From NCBI GenBank assembly GCA_965227695.1, contig OZ245760.1, positions 1,984,001-2,048,000 on the forward strand: a DNA stretch of 64,000 nucleotides, given 5' to 3'. How positions within the stretch are numbered: the stretch's first letter is position 1; each line of letters opens with the position of its first letter. Origin of the DNA: UBA1858 sp965227695. GTDB lineage: Bacteria > Pseudomonadota > Gammaproteobacteria > UBA4575. Of the stretch, positions 8,593-18,198 are shown one piece after another. The notes beneath the pieces were generated by a model. It worked only from the letters and a program-made list of their open reading frames with translations, ran no database searches and was not told the DNA's origin. The position numbers and the translations under genes were made by a program.

Positions 8593-9596
8593 TAAGTTAA
8601 ATTAATATATTTTTCTGCCAATTGAACCCAGAAGGGATCGCCAGGATATCTTTTATTAAAAACATTTTCTCTGGCGTCTTCAATCATATTCTTAAGTATA
8701 TTTTTATGAGCCATACTTTCTACTAGCACCCAACTATTCCATCCATGAGATAATCTCCACTCTGGTGTATCAATATCACAATTAGGTAACCGGTAGTGAA
8801 AGGTAGGCCTGGGCTTTATCAGATGTTGATCATTTGCTTTTTTTACAGAATCATATTTTAGATAGGAAAATAGAGGTAACATATCCAAAGCACGATTCCG
8901 TGTTGGATTATATTCTACATAGTCATTTACAATATCACTGAGTTGAGAATGAGTTTCATAATTTTCTTGAAGCAGGCATTTCAAATATTCTTCACTAAAT
9001 GGATCGATATAAGTTAAAATTCGTCTCAATAAATCAACCTGAAGTTGATTTACTAACCATGGATATAATAATAAAAATGACTGTAGTATTCTGAGTATAT
9101 ATGTTTTATCGAAGCTTTTTACTTCTGGATTGAAGTGTACTCCAAATGCATTATGCAATTCAGCTTCAGTTCCAGTGGCCGAATATTTTCTCATATTTTC
9201 TCTGAGAATTTCCAATTCAGCTAAATGATTGACAGGTATGGGAGGTGTTACTAATTCAAATGGTACAAAACTTTCCGCAATTGAATTCACCCATTCTTTA
9301 ATAGAGTTGAAAACTTCCAGTTGAGTATAAGAATTATTTCCATACTCTTGTAAGTGCTTAATCCAGTCAGCATCCAGCTCTACAATAAATTCTCCATATT
9401 TCGTATCACATATTTTAGTACAGACGTGACTGACTTTATTTAATCTACCACCGAACTGTTTTACAACAAGTTTTGCACAATCATCTATGCTTAGCTTTGC
9501 GTATTCAACTTCGATGCCCACTCTTCTTTTTTTGCCCTCGTAATTACTGCTGTCAGGAAGTGACATAAATGTATTTATGTTTAATTCAGTATACAT
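8592..9596 (-). CDS. Putative amidoligase (COOH-NH2 ligase family)
   Basis: The 334-residue protein matches the amidoligase family of the glutamine synthetase/ATP-grasp-like COOH-NH2 ligases: an early RRVGIEVEYAKL, then YGEFIVELDADW, ELVTPPIP and a later HNAFGVHFNPEV. These residues line the Mg-ATP site in the family. Amidoligase plus class I amidotransferase pairs are a known mobile theme, predicted to add and remove amide-linked groups on a peptide, cell-wall component or small molecule. It is followed directly by that partner and preceded by an aldehyde dehydrogenase, all on the minus strand. Confidence 0.85.
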   Translation of the reverse strand: MYTELNINTFMSLPDSSNYEGKKRRVGIEVEYAKLSIDDCAKLVVKQFGGRLNKVSHVCTKICDTKYGEFIVELDADWIKHLQEYGNNSYTQLEVFNSIKEWVNSIAESFVPFELVTPPIPVNHLAELEILRENMRKYSATGTEAELHNAFGVHFNPEVKSFDKTYILRILQSFLLLYPWLVNQLQVDLLRRILTYIDPFSEEYLKCLLQENYETHSQLSDIVNDYVEYNPTRNRALDMLPLFSYLKYDSVKKANDQHLIKPRPTFHYRLPNCDIDTPEWRLSHGWNSWVLVESMAHKNILKNMIEDARENVFNKRYPGDPFWVQLAEKYINLT

Positions 9597-9635
9597 TTTC
9601 GTATATTCTTAATATAAATTTTTATGAAACTATAC

Positions 9636-11015
9636 TTATGAAATCCATACTGATTTTTTGTTAACAAATTCATGCAACCCATAGTGTGATAATTCTCGGC
9701 CATATCCTGATTGTTTAATACCACCGAATGGTATTCTAGGGTCACTTTTAACAAATTCATTAACAAAGACACTACCTGCTTGAAGTGAATGTATAAAGTT
9801 CAATGCAATTGTTTTATTCTCTGTCCATATACTTGCTCCTAATCCAAAATTAGACATATTTGCCAATCGAAGCGCTTCCTCTTCATCATTAAATAAGCTC
9901 ACAGCAACAAGAGGTCCGAATGTCTCTTCATCAAAAACACGCATACCAGGTTGAACATTTTTCAAAATAACTGGATCATAAAAATAACCTTTTTTATACT
10001 TTTCACCGCCACCTTCAACTACCACTTTAGCTCCGAGATCAATACTATTGTGAATCTGTTGATCCAGGTTATGTCTCAAGTCTTCACGTGCCATCGGTGC
10101 AAGGGTTGTTTGAGAGTTCATTGGATCACCAGGATGAAGTTGATTTACGCGAATTGTTAATAACTCAATAAATTCATCATAAATTTTACTGTGTACAATA
10201 AAACGTTTAGCAGCAATACAACTCTGTCCAGCATTCATAAACCTGGATTTAACCGCAGAATCAATAGTTTTTTCAATATTTGCATCTGAAAAAACTATAA
10301 AAGGATCTGAACCACCAAGCTCCAGCACAGTTGGTTTAATATTCTCTCCGGCCAATTTAGCAAGATTCTCACCTGCTTTTTTACTACCAGTCAATGACGC
10401 AGCACGAACTATATCATTTTTAAGTAGAGTTTTTACTTGTGAAGATTTTATTGGTAAGAGAGTTAATATATTTTCCGGAAACCCAGCTTCAAGAAATTGT
10501 TGTTCTATTGCACGACCACACATCTGCACATTTGAAGCATGTTTTAACAATATTGTATTGCCTGTTATGATCGCTGGTATGGCAAATCTGAAAACCTGCC
10601 ATAAAGGGAAGTTCCAGGGCATGACTGCAAGCAAGACACCTAAAGGATCATATTTCACATAACATTCTGCTGCCTCTGTTGTCACCAACTCAGCAGATAG
10701 ATACTTCTCAGCGTTGTTAACATAATAATCACATAATCTGGCACATTTTTCGACTTCAGCAATTGATTCTCTATTTAGTTTACCCATTTCTTTTGTAATC
10801 AGTTCAGCTAAGTATACTTTGTTATTTAATAAGTTTGTTTTTAAATTATCAATAAGTCTCACTCTTGATTCCAAAGGGTTTTGAGACCAGTTCATAAAAG
10901 CTTCATGTACTGATTTTACGACATCTTCAATTTGATGATTATTCAAAATTGGTTGTTGATTGATAATTTCATTTGTATAAGGATTTATTGATTGTAAATA
11001 TTTATTGGTGTCCAT
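9636..11015 (-). CDS. NAD(P)-dependent succinate-semialdehyde dehydrogenase, Sad/YneI type
   Basis: This is a full-length aldehyde dehydrogenase of 459 residues. The general base is Glu232 in LELGGSDPF and the nucleophile Cys266 in GQSCIAAKRF. PWNFPLWQV and the LLKHASNV stretch match the short E. coli Sad (YneI) type better than GabD. It would oxidise succinate semialdehyde or a similar aldehyde. It lies 39 bases upstream of the amidoligase, so a shared transcript is likely. With a PuuD-like hydrolase downstream the set recalls gamma-glutamyl-amine catabolism, with the amidoligase replacing PuuA; this is inference. Confidence 0.88.
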   Translation of the reverse strand: MDTNKYLQSINPYTNEIINQQPILNNHQIEDVVKSVHEAFMNWSQNPLESRVRLIDNLKTNLLNNKVYLAELITKEMGKLNRESIAEVEKCARLCDYYVNNAEKYLSAELVTTEAAECYVKYDPLGVLLAVMPWNFPLWQVFRFAIPAIITGNTILLKHASNVQMCGRAIEQQFLEAGFPENILTLLPIKSSQVKTLLKNDIVRAASLTGSKKAGENLAKLAGENIKPTVLELGGSDPFIVFSDANIEKTIDSAVKSRFMNAGQSCIAAKRFIVHSKIYDEFIELLTIRVNQLHPGDPMNSQTTLAPMAREDLRHNLDQQIHNSIDLGAKVVVEGGGEKYKKGYFYDPVILKNVQPGMRVFDEETFGPLVAVSLFNDEEEALRLANMSNFGLGASIWTENKTIALNFIHSLQAGSVFVNEFVKSDPRIPFGGIKQSGYGRELSHYGLHEFVNKKSVWIS

Positions 11016-11141
11016 ATATGTTCCTTATCAGTAAAAATACAGTTCGGTATTTGAATATATTTTATTAAAAATACCGTCGATAGTAATACTAACATTAATT
11101 AATGATTTTATTTTTGATCAAGATTATTTACATGCACTGAG

Positions 11142-11191
11142 TTTTGTTCAAATAAACAATCGACTTTTATTTTTGTTCACAAGAACAAAAA
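11142..11191. promoter_or_regulatory. Candidate upstream activator site, TTTTGTTC/GAACAAAA repeats
   Basis: Within 50 bases there are three copies of a TTTTGTTC-like element: TTTTGTTCAAATAAACAA at 11144-11159 and an inverted pair TTTTTGTTC-ACAA-GAACAAAAA. The block lies about 105-155 bp upstream of the predicted sigma54 start at 11297, as enhancer sites do. A similar sequence occurs at 17722-17743 before another sigma54-type promoter. Confidence 0.4.
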
Positions 11192-11270
11192 AGTAATATA
11201 TTCAATAGCTTCTTTAAGAATTTCTGTTGATTATTAACTTATTTTTAGCTTATTTATCTACATTTTTAAC

Positions 11271-11286
11271 TGGTATGGCACTTGCA
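11271..11286 (+). promoter_or_regulatory. Predicted sigma54 promoter (TGGTATGGCACTTGCA)
   Basis: GG (11272-11273) and GC (11284-11285) are ten bases apart with a consensus TTGCA at -12. Transcription would begin near 11297, leaving a 23-base leader that contains the AAAAGGA ribosome binding site of the gene at 11320. It also shows that the longer in-frame start at 11227 cannot be used from this promoter. Confidence 0.6.
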
Positions 11287-11319
11287 TCAATTAATATAAA
11301 TCTAATAAAAGGATATATA

Positions 11320-11514
11320 ATGTCAAATAGTAATAAAAAAGTTCAAGGCGAAGGTGATTATAATTCTGCTAAAAAGTTTAATAAAAAAACAAAAGATTTC
11401 GTATCACAAGGAAAAGTTGAGAAACATAAAAATGAGCACAAGACACTCACTAACGAAGAAATAAATGAAGGTAACGCAGCAATGGAAAAAGCAAAATCAA
11501 GAAGCAGAGACTAG
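11320..11514 (+). CDS. Small hydrophilic lysine-rich protein, 64 aa
   Basis: The open frame extends upstream to 11227, but the ATG at 11320 has a proper ribosome binding site (AAAAGGA) and begins where the hydrophilic sequence starts. The product is highly charged, rich in Lys, Glu and Asn, without Cys or membrane segments (MSNSNKKVQGEGDYNSAKKF...). It looks like a stress-induced disordered protein. No family is recognised. Its sigma54-type promoter links it to the group of small stress genes elsewhere in the window. Confidence 0.7.
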   Translation: MSNSNKKVQGEGDYNSAKKFNKKTKDFVSQGKVEKHKNEHKTLTNEEINEGNAAMEKAKSRSRD

Positions 11515-11600
11515 TCCACTTGCATTGATATAAAGCATAACTAACATACAGAAATAACCCCAGATTAAATATTTTAACCCCAACTTATTAAGGAAATAAT

Positions 11601-12233
11601 GTGTTTCAATTAATCAGATCAAGTATTTTACTGTTTATTTTAGTTTTTCTAAGTAATTCATTGTTAGCATTAGACGGCGACAGTCTAACTCATGAATATA
11701 TACTGGAGAACTCCAATAAATATCTAAAATATGAAGACCCGCAAAAAGGTACTGCCAATGCACGAATTTGGCTCGAAAAAGGTGTACTTATCATGGAGAT
11801 ACTAACACCTGCGTACAATATACATGGAGTAGAAACTGCACCAAATTTACGATCTGAAAACGAAAAAGAAAGAGTTCAAATGGCTAAAAAACGCTTTCTA
11901 AATTCACCAGATCAATACTTTGTGTTCCGACCGGGTAACTTTTGCTCGATGATGTCATTAGCTTATCGTCTTGAGCAAGACAATGAAGGGCCAAAACAGG
12001 CAAAACCAGGTTCAAAAGTCTGGCGCCATTTTGACGTCAGGTCTGAGATGATATTTCTCTGTAAACAAGCAAGTCCAGAGAGAATAACTGTCGACCTTTT
12101 TAGGGCCTTCCCAAGACTTAAGGAATTAAATGTCCAATATATTGCGAACAATAGCGATATAAGAAGAGTCACGCTCACACCGAATAAGCCAGTTGTTGAA
12201 TTAACCAGAACATCAATTAATAAATTCAAATAA
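11601..12233 (+). CDS. ZrgA-like (DUF2796) periplasmic protein
   Basis: The 210-residue product has a clear signal peptide (residues 1-23, ending SLLA-LDG). The mature part matches the ZrgA/DUF2796 layout: ANARIWLEKGVLIMEILTPAYNIHGVETAP, a single FCSMMSL segment, a second Cys in IFLCKQA, and a C-terminal beta region. ZrgA proteins assist zinc uptake and usually carry a His-rich loop; that loop is absent here, so metal binding may be weak or altered. The start is GTG 11601 after AAGGAAATAAT. It is a single gene followed by a hairpin. Confidence 0.75.
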   Translation: MFQLIRSSILLFILVFLSNSLLALDGDSLTHEYILENSNKYLKYEDPQKGTANARIWLEKGVLIMEILTPAYNIHGVETAPNLRSENEKERVQMAKKRFLNSPDQYFVFRPGNFCSMMSLAYRLEQDNEGPKQAKPGSKVWRHFDVRSEMIFLCKQASPERITVDLFRAFPRLKELNVQYIANNSDIRRVTLTPNKPVVELTRTSINKFK

Positions 12234-12288
12234 TGTTTAAATTAGTTATCTAAATGGTACGATAATTTCGATCTTATATAACAAAAAA

Positions 12289-12320
12289 TGAACTTCACCA
12301 GTATCACATGGTGGAGTTCA
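12289..12320. terminator. Hairpin, possible bidirectional terminator
   Basis: A 12-bp inverted repeat (TGAACTTCACCA / TGGTGGAGTTCA, one G-T pair) flanks an 8-base loop. An A6 run on its left gives a U-run on the minus strand; the plus side is AT-rich but lacks a clean U-run. It closes the unit of the ZrgA-like gene. Confidence 0.5.
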
Positions 12321-12450
12321 AGTAATAATATTTTAATATGTTAAACATTTACTTTAAATGCTCATCAAATAGATTATATACAAACTATTTCTAATGCGGA
12401 ATTGAACGGTTAAAAATGCCTGACTTCTGACTTATCCTAAAAAACTATCT

Positions 12451-13686
12451 ATGGATATTTTTACAGCCATTCTTTTAATACTATTTTTATCTCGCATATT
12501 TGCTGAAATTACACAACGTTTCGACCAGCCTGCTCTGGTTGGCGAACTTATTGCCGGTATTATTCTTGGTACCTTGATAAAGTTATATGGCGATATCGTC
12601 GGATTATCAATGGCATTTGCTGATAATGAAGCGTTTAAAATTGTCACAGATCTCGGAATTTTCTTCCTGATGCTACTCGCTGGACTCGAGTTGCGTCCCC
12701 AACAAATGTCAAAAGCCTCAAAATCTGCCATCGGAATCGCATTAGGTGGATTATTACTACCGTTTGGCCTAGGTTACACGTTAGGTTTATATGCTTTACC
12801 AGACAGTGACTATAAATTTGCTCAGACAGTCTTTCTTGGCACAGCAATGGCGATAACAGCTGTTCCTGTGGCTGTACGTGTATTAATGGATCTCGATAAA
12901 CTTGATACGAATATAGGACGTTCTATTGTCTCTGCTGCTGTCATTGATGACATTTTGAGTCTCATTTTGTTAGCTTTTCTCACAGGAATTATTCATGATG
13001 GCGGATTACCTTCTTTAACAACGATTTTCCTATTATTTTCAAAAATTATTGCTTTTTTTATCATTTGTACAATATTAGGAAAGTATCTGTTTCCTTATTT
13101 CACAAAGTTGCTGAAAAAAGGCAATGTCGATGAAGGTGATTTCGGCGGTCTTCTTATTATGGGTTTTTCATTCGCGTTACTGGCAGAGTTATTTGCATTA
13201 CATTTTATAATTGGTGCATTCCTGGCTGGCTTAATATTCCAAAAAAGTCACACAGGAGAGAATATGTTCAATCGAGTTCAGAAACGCGTTTATGGTGTAA
13301 CTTCTGGCTTCCTGGCTCCAATTTTCTTTGCATCCATCGGGTTACATGTCTCATTTAATGCGATAATAGAGACACCTTTATTCACACTTACACTTTTAGT
13401 TTTTGCAATTATCGGTAAAGTCATTGGCGCCGGCTTACCAGCTTACATTCAATATAGCGATAGACGTAAAGCGACGATAATAGGTGTTGCCATGAATGGG
13501 CGTGGTGCTGTAGAGCTTATTATTGTTGGGATAGCCATGCGTGCTGATTTATTCTCCTATCCTCACCCCACAATACCAATTGTCGCTAACATTTTTTCAT
13601 CTATTGTAATTATGGCAATTGTGACGACTATAATGACACCTCTAATTTTAAAGTGGCTAATGAGAGATAAAACAGATTCCTCCTAG
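12451..13686 (+). CDS. CPA2-family Na+(K+)/H+ antiporter
   Basis: The integral membrane protein of 411 residues has about 12-13 hydrophobic segments. It begins with LLILFLSRIFAEITQRFDQPALVGELIAGI, typical of the KefB/NapA branch, and carries the discontinuous-helix signature around AMAITAVPVAVRVLMDL and AAVIDDILSLI (the ion-binding Asp pair region is AVIDD). The C-terminal regulatory TrkA-N domain of Kef proteins is missing, giving the short form. It would exchange monovalent cations for protons at the inner membrane. It is a single gene. Confidence 0.88.
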   Translation: MDIFTAILLILFLSRIFAEITQRFDQPALVGELIAGIILGTLIKLYGDIVGLSMAFADNEAFKIVTDLGIFFLMLLAGLELRPQQMSKASKSAIGIALGGLLLPFGLGYTLGLYALPDSDYKFAQTVFLGTAMAITAVPVAVRVLMDLDKLDTNIGRSIVSAAVIDDILSLILLAFLTGIIHDGGLPSLTTIFLLFSKIIAFFIICTILGKYLFPYFTKLLKKGNVDEGDFGGLLIMGFSFALLAELFALHFIIGAFLAGLIFQKSHTGENMFNRVQKRVYGVTSGFLAPIFFASIGLHVSFNAIIETPLFTLTLLVFAIIGKVIGAGLPAYIQYSDRRKATIIGVAMNGRGAVELIIVGIAMRADLFSYPHPTIPIVANIFSSIVIMAIVTTIMTPLILKWLMRDKTDSS

Positions 13687-13927
13687 TGTATTATTTTTTT
13701 AGTTATATATTTAATATGCTAGATAGATAAAGTGCTCGTAATCTTAATACCATATATTACAAACGTTCATATTGTATATTAGATGTGTATAACTTATTAA
13801 TAATATTATATATACCATGTATTAGACATTTAAGGATGAAGTATATTATTTGCTGCGAAAAGCACGACTAAAAATTATCATTATTAAGGAAACACAGAAT
13901 ATACTCTATTCATTGCTTTATGTAATG

Positions 13928-15280
13928 TTAAACGCAACCATATGAAACTAACGCATCTGCAACTTTGTTGAAACTTGCGATATTTGCACCATCAATATAG
14001 TTAATCTTCTTATTGAATTCGCCATAATCAGTACAACTTTTATGTATTTCTCTCATGATGCTTTGTAGACGCAAATCAATTTCTTCACGTGTCCATGTAG
14101 TTCTGGTGATGTTTTGACTAATCTCAAAACCACTTACCGCAACCCCACCTGCATTAGCTGCTTTGCCAGGGAGATGCAGAATTTTTGCTTCTCTAAACAC
14201 ATGGGTAGCATCAACGGTGACAGGCATATTAGCACCTTCGCATATTGCGTAGACATTATTGTGTTGAAGGATTTCAGCATCATCCTTGTTTAATTCATTT
14301 TGCGTGGCACATGGCATTGCTATGTCACATGGTATTTTCCAGATATTGGCATTTTTGTGGAATGTTATATTTTTATACTTATATGACATTTCTGATATAC
14401 GACCACGTTTTTTTTCTTTAAGATCGTGTAGATATTCAAGCATATTTCCCGTTAAGCCAGTTTTTGACACAATAACACCATCAGAATCACTTAATGCTAT
14501 CACTTTTGCACCTTTTTCAATCATTTTTTCAGCAGCATAACGTGCAACATTGCCACTTCCACTGATCACGACTTTTTTGCCTTTCAATTCATGATCATGG
14601 TATTTTAAAGCCTCTTCAAGGAAATAAACACAGCCATACCCTGTTGATTCAGTACGAACAAGACTCCCGCCATTAAAAACAGATTTACCAGTCATGACAC
14701 TTGACCAGCGATTCTCGATTCGCATATATTCACCAAATAAATAACCAATTTCACGCTGGCTAACACCGGTATCACCGGCTGGAATATCAGTATATTCGCC
14801 TATATATCTGTGTAATTCTTTCATGAAAGACTGGCAAAAGCGCATAATCTCACGGTCGCTTTTACCTTTAGGATTAAAGTCAGATCCACCTTTAGCGCCA
14901 CCCATTGGCAGGCCTGTTAAAGCATTCTTAAGTGTTTGTTCAAAACCTAAAAACTTTAATATACTTTGGTTAACAGTAGGGTGAAAACGTAAGCCGCCTT
15001 TGTATGGTCCCAAAGCATTATTAAATTGTACTCGCCACCCTCTATTGACTATTAATTCATGGTTATCATTTTCCCAACAAACTCTGAAAGTAATAATTCT
15101 GTCAGGCTCTGTTATTCTCTCGAGAATATTATTTTCTAAATATTTATTATGTTTACAACACCACGGAATTAGAGATTCCATAACCTCCTGAACGGCTTGA
15201 ATAAATTCATTCTCGCCAGTATTTCGGTGGCTTAGGTGTTTTATGAATGACTCAACATTAGTTTTTTTATAAATTTCCAT
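13928..15280 (-). CDS. gdhA: NADP-specific glutamate dehydrogenase
   Basis: The hexameric-type GdhA of 450 residues has the usual family length. The substrate Lys region is PYKGGLRFHPTVNQSILKFLGFEQ, the catalytic stretch is MGGAKGGSDFNPKGKSD, and the nucleotide fold is VVISGSGNVARYAAEKM. It makes glutamate from 2-oxoglutarate and ammonium. It is encoded alone on the minus strand, with a roughly 210-base leader region shared with the ferritin-like gene's 3' side. No unusual regulatory site was seen. Confidence 0.95.
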   Translation of the reverse strand: MEIYKKTNVESFIKHLSHRNTGENEFIQAVQEVMESLIPWCCKHNKYLENNILERITEPDRIITFRVCWENDNHELIVNRGWRVQFNNALGPYKGGLRFHPTVNQSILKFLGFEQTLKNALTGLPMGGAKGGSDFNPKGKSDREIMRFCQSFMKELHRYIGEYTDIPAGDTGVSQREIGYLFGEYMRIENRWSSVMTGKSVFNGGSLVRTESTGYGCVYFLEEALKYHDHELKGKKVVISGSGNVARYAAEKMIEKGAKVIALSDSDGVIVSKTGLTGNMLEYLHDLKEKKRGRISEMSYKYKNITFHKNANIWKIPCDIAMPCATQNELNKDDAEILQHNNVYAICEGANMPVTVDATHVFREAKILHLPGKAANAGGVAVSGFEISQNITRTTWTREEIDLRLQSIMREIHKSCTDYGEFNKKINYIDGANIASFNKVADALVSYGCV

Positions 15281-15488
15281 CTATGAATTCAGATAAAGAT
15301 AATTTATCTCTTCTTAACAAAGTGACAAGTCATATATAACTTTCAATTCAATAGAATTAAAAGTGCATATGATGTTGAAGACTAAATAGACACTTCATGT
15401 ACTTAAGAACATCGTTAATGAATCTTAATTGGTAATATCATTTTGAAAATGTTGTCAAAACTGTGCTCTTAAGTATTTGAAGAATTAT

Positions 15489-16025
15489 TCATTCATATTT
15501 CGAAAGGAAGCCTGCGAGATCGTCCGCATGCTCCTCTTCCATGGCAAGTATACCTTCGAGCATGTTTCGGGTTGTTGGATCATCGTTACCCAAATATTGA
15601 ATAATTTCACCATAAGATTCTATAGCTATACGCTCAGCAATCAAATCTTCTTTGATCATTTCTGTAAGGCTTTCACCTTTAACATAATCCGCGTGACTCC
15701 TTGATGAAAGTCCTTCAGGTGAAAAGTCCGGTTCTCCACCTAGTTGTACAATTCTTGCTGCAATCTGGTCAGCATGTTGTTGCTCTTCATTTGCATGCTG
15801 GAGAAACTCTGCTGCAACAGGTTCTGCGTTTAAGCCATCGGCCATGAAATAATGTCTTTTGTATCGAAGCACACAAACAAGTTCAGTTGCGAGTGCTTCG
15901 TTTAAAATATTTATGACGATTTCACGATTAGCCTTATATCCAGTTGTAATTGCACCTTGTTCTATATGCTTTCTTGCCCGTTCTCTAATTTTTTTAATAT
16001 CCGAAACAAATGGTTTATCATTCAT
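15489..16025 (-). CDS. Ferritin-like / bacterioferritin-type protein
   Basis: The 178-residue four-helix protein starts at ATG 16025, preceded by AAGG; the TTG six bases earlier leaves too little spacing. Iron-site motifs are visible: EALATELVCVLRYKRHYFMA, a central HANEEQQHADQIAARI, DLIAERIAIESYGEIIQYLG and EEEHADDLAGFL. This pattern is shared by the bacterioferritin/DpsA-like family, which stores iron and consumes peroxide. The heme-ligand Met of true bacterioferritin is not obvious. It is a single gene. Confidence 0.85.
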   Translation of the reverse strand: MNDKPFVSDIKKIRERARKHIEQGAITTGYKANREIVINILNEALATELVCVLRYKRHYFMADGLNAEPVAAEFLQHANEEQQHADQIAARIVQLGGEPDFSPEGLSSRSHADYVKGESLTEMIKEDLIAERIAIESYGEIIQYLGNDDPTTRNMLEGILAMEEEHADDLAGFLSKYE

Positions 16026-16635
16026 TATCAATACCTTGCTTTAGATGAATTTAAAGATTTTACAATTATAGCATCAATCAAATAATATCTCTGTATATGT
16101 TTGGCAGGAAGGAATACGAGCATATAATTCCTGACCAACTTTTTCTTTACTATACCCTATCCTGACGTTTGGATATCAATATAATCTGTACAATACATGT
16201 ATGATCTCCATTAAAAGATTACGCAATACTTCTTATGTTAACGACATTACCGCCTCACCAATTTATTGTTTGTCATTTTTCTGCTTTATATCACATATAT
16301 ATTAAAAGAAGTTAAGCAAATATCGATATATAAAGAGTTTATCAATAAAACTGAAAGAACAGTTGATGATACAACCGATTATCAATCACATATTTTATTT
16401 CAAATAGCATTTATATTTCATTGATCGTATGCATTTATTTACTTTTGACAGATAATCTTCACAGGATTATCGCCATTATTCTTTAATTTACTATAATCAG
16501 TACGATAAAAGCCTATTTGCGGTAAACTGTATATTTTAGAGATTAAACAAATATTCATCATTTTGAAGTTGAAATAGAATTTTTTCCTGTTAATGTTGCT
16601 ATATATTCCACGCATCTTCATTTGGGGAGTGTCAG
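16026..16635. other. Intergenic, no gene seen
   Basis: This AT-rich gap of 610 bases separates the ferritin-like gene and the CBS gene, which are divergent. Short frames on either strand have no ribosome binding site or protein-like composition. No repeat or sigma54-type promoter was found; it presumably holds ordinary promoters. Confidence 0.5.
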
Positions 16636-17070
16636 ATGAAAACAATACAAGACATATTGAAAAGCAAGGATAATCAAGAAGTTTGGTCGGTGCGGCCCAA
16701 ACAGAGTGTACTGGAAGCATTACAATTGATGGCACAAAAGCAAATAGGTGGCCTGCTGGTAATGGAGCATGGAAATCTTTACGGCATTATCACTGAACGC
16801 GACTACGCCCGCAAAGTGGTCCTTGATGGACTTTCCTCAAATAAAACCCCTGTTTCAGAAATTATGACTCGTCAGGTCTTGTGTATTACGCCCGATCGCA
16901 CTATAGACGAAGGCTTAGCACTAATGACTGATAAACGCGCTCGCCACCTTCCGGTTCTGGATGGTGAACAAGTCATCGGTCTGGTATCCATCGGCGACCT
17001 TGTAAAAGCAACAATCGATGAACAAAAAGTGCTCATTGATCAGCTCCAGAATTATATATCAGGCTATTAA
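16636..17070 (+). CDS. CBS-domain pair protein
   Basis: The protein of 144 residues is two tandem CBS domains (about 8-65 and 75-135) with the repeated LMAQKQIGGLLVMEHGNLYGIITERDY and LMTDKRARHLPVLDGEQVIGLVSIGDL. Such stand-alone pairs bind adenosine nucleotides and are common in stress regulons. The start has GGGGAG eight bases upstream. Its GC content is slightly higher than its flanks. The partner protein is unknown. Confidence 0.85.
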   Translation: MKTIQDILKSKDNQEVWSVRPKQSVLEALQLMAQKQIGGLLVMEHGNLYGIITERDYARKVVLDGLSSNKTPVSEIMTRQVLCITPDRTIDEGLALMTDKRARHLPVLDGEQVIGLVSIGDLVKATIDEQKVLIDQLQNYISGY

Positions 17071-17721
17071 AGAACACAGTCATCAAAGCGGTTTCGCTGA
17101 TCAAGTAACCGTACGTCATTGTTGTCCACGGTTGTAATTGTCTTGGTTGATAAAATTTTCAAAGAATTCTTCCAAACTCCTGGGTTCAGTAATTGGTGTG
17201 TCTGAATAACTGGCAATCTGAACAGTGATTAAAAGATAAAGAAATTCAAATAAAATATTTTTCCAATTAATTACTCCACTCGCGCAACACAATACGGTCT
17301 TGCTCTAATAAAGTTAGCGGAAATCTCACCGAGTGTATCGATGTAAGCGGTTAATATTATAATCATAACTGAAGCCTTTCATCTTACGCTGTAAATTGTT
17401 CTCATTGCAGTATAATGACTTAGATTTACATTTACTTCAGATCGGTTCAATCACTCCTTCAAACGTAATCATGTGATGCTGGTGTATACATAATCAATGA
17501 TATTTTTTGATTTTCTTGTATGTGCAAAGTAAATAATGATCATTGAATAACAATTTGATGATTGTTATGCGAGTTCATATATAAGCGAAAATATTCTATC
17601 TGTTACTTAAATTACATTAAAAAAGACCTTTGCTTACCATCTCCTAGTATCACTATCAAATAAAACAAATATATTTTATGAAGATATATGGTTTAAATAA
17701 ACCTACTGATAAATTATAACT
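17071..17721. other. Intergenic, no gene seen
   Basis: This AT-rich region has no convincing reading frame on either strand. It includes the leader side of the small stress-gene cluster; the regulatory motifs are listed separately at 17722-17820. Nothing else was recognised. Confidence 0.5.
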
Positions 17722-17743
17722 GTTTTATTTGCTCAAATAAACA
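17722..17743. promoter_or_regulatory. Palindromic candidate activator site TTTATTTG-CT-CAAATAAA
   Basis: A perfect 8-bp inverted repeat (TTTATTTG / CAAATAAA) with a 2-base centre, followed by CAAT, lies about 80 bp upstream of the predicted start of the stress cluster. The right half and tail (TCAAATAAACAAT) recur exactly at 11148-11160 before another sigma54-type promoter. Confidence 0.45.
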
Positions 17744-17792
17744 ATTACTGCTCCACACAGCCCCATATTCCTTTCAATGGATTACATTTAAG

Positions 17793-17820
17793 TTGGCATG
17801 TTTAATGCTTTTTTTATAAT
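17793..17820 (+). promoter_or_regulatory. Overlapping sigma54 (TGGCATGTTTAATGCT) and sigma70-type promoter
   Basis: TGGCATG-N4-ATGCT at 17794-17809 has the exact GG-N10-GC geometry. The same bases also give a sigma70-like TTGGCA with TATAAT at 17815-17820 and a 16-base spacer. Either start would fall 30-43 bases before the first gene of the small envelope cluster. The recurrence of TGGCAT at other such sites in this window favours sigma54. Confidence 0.55.
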
Positions 17821-17862
17821 AGAAAGACTAGTCAACATTATAAATCAAAGAGGATTATCAAA

Positions 17863-18123
17863 ATGAACAAAAATAAAAACATAAAAGACGTAAATTTTAC
17901 AGGTACAAATAAAATATTCGTGATCATTTTAGTTCTATTGCTTACGCTCTTCATGACTGCTTGCAGCGAAGAAGAAGGTCCAGCTGAACAGGCAGGTGAA
18001 GAAATTGACGAGACAGTACAACAACTAGAGACCGATGCTAGAAATGTCAAACAAGAACTTGAAGAAGAAACGGAAGAAGTCGTCAATGACGCAGAGAGAA
18101 GCGTTGAAGATATGACAGACTAG
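17863..18123 (+). CDS. Small acidic lipoprotein, 86 aa
   Basis: A hydrophobic segment (about 19-34) ends in a lipobox, LFMTAC, with the lipidated Cys near residue 34. The mature part is a short, very acidic helix (EEEGPAEQAGEEIDETVQQLE ...) likely to form an amphipathic coil, like small entericidin- or YtfJ-type envelope proteins. The ribosome binding site is AGAGGA. It is first in a run of four small genes with a common theme of envelope stress. The exact family is not recognised. Confidence 0.75.
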   Translation: MNKNKNIKDVNFTGTNKIFVIILVLLLTLFMTACSEEEGPAEQAGEEIDETVQQLETDARNVKQELEEETEEVVNDAERSVEDMTD

Positions 18124-18198
18124 TAAACAGTGAATTAATTGTTAGCAAAATCGCCAATGTTAAACGAAGAAAACCAATTGTAGACCAAGGAGAATCAA

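Noticed and set aside
11227..11319. Hydrophobic N-terminal extension of the 64-residue protein
   Set aside because: The predicted transcription start (about 11297) lies inside it, and a good ribosome binding site precedes the ATG at 11320.
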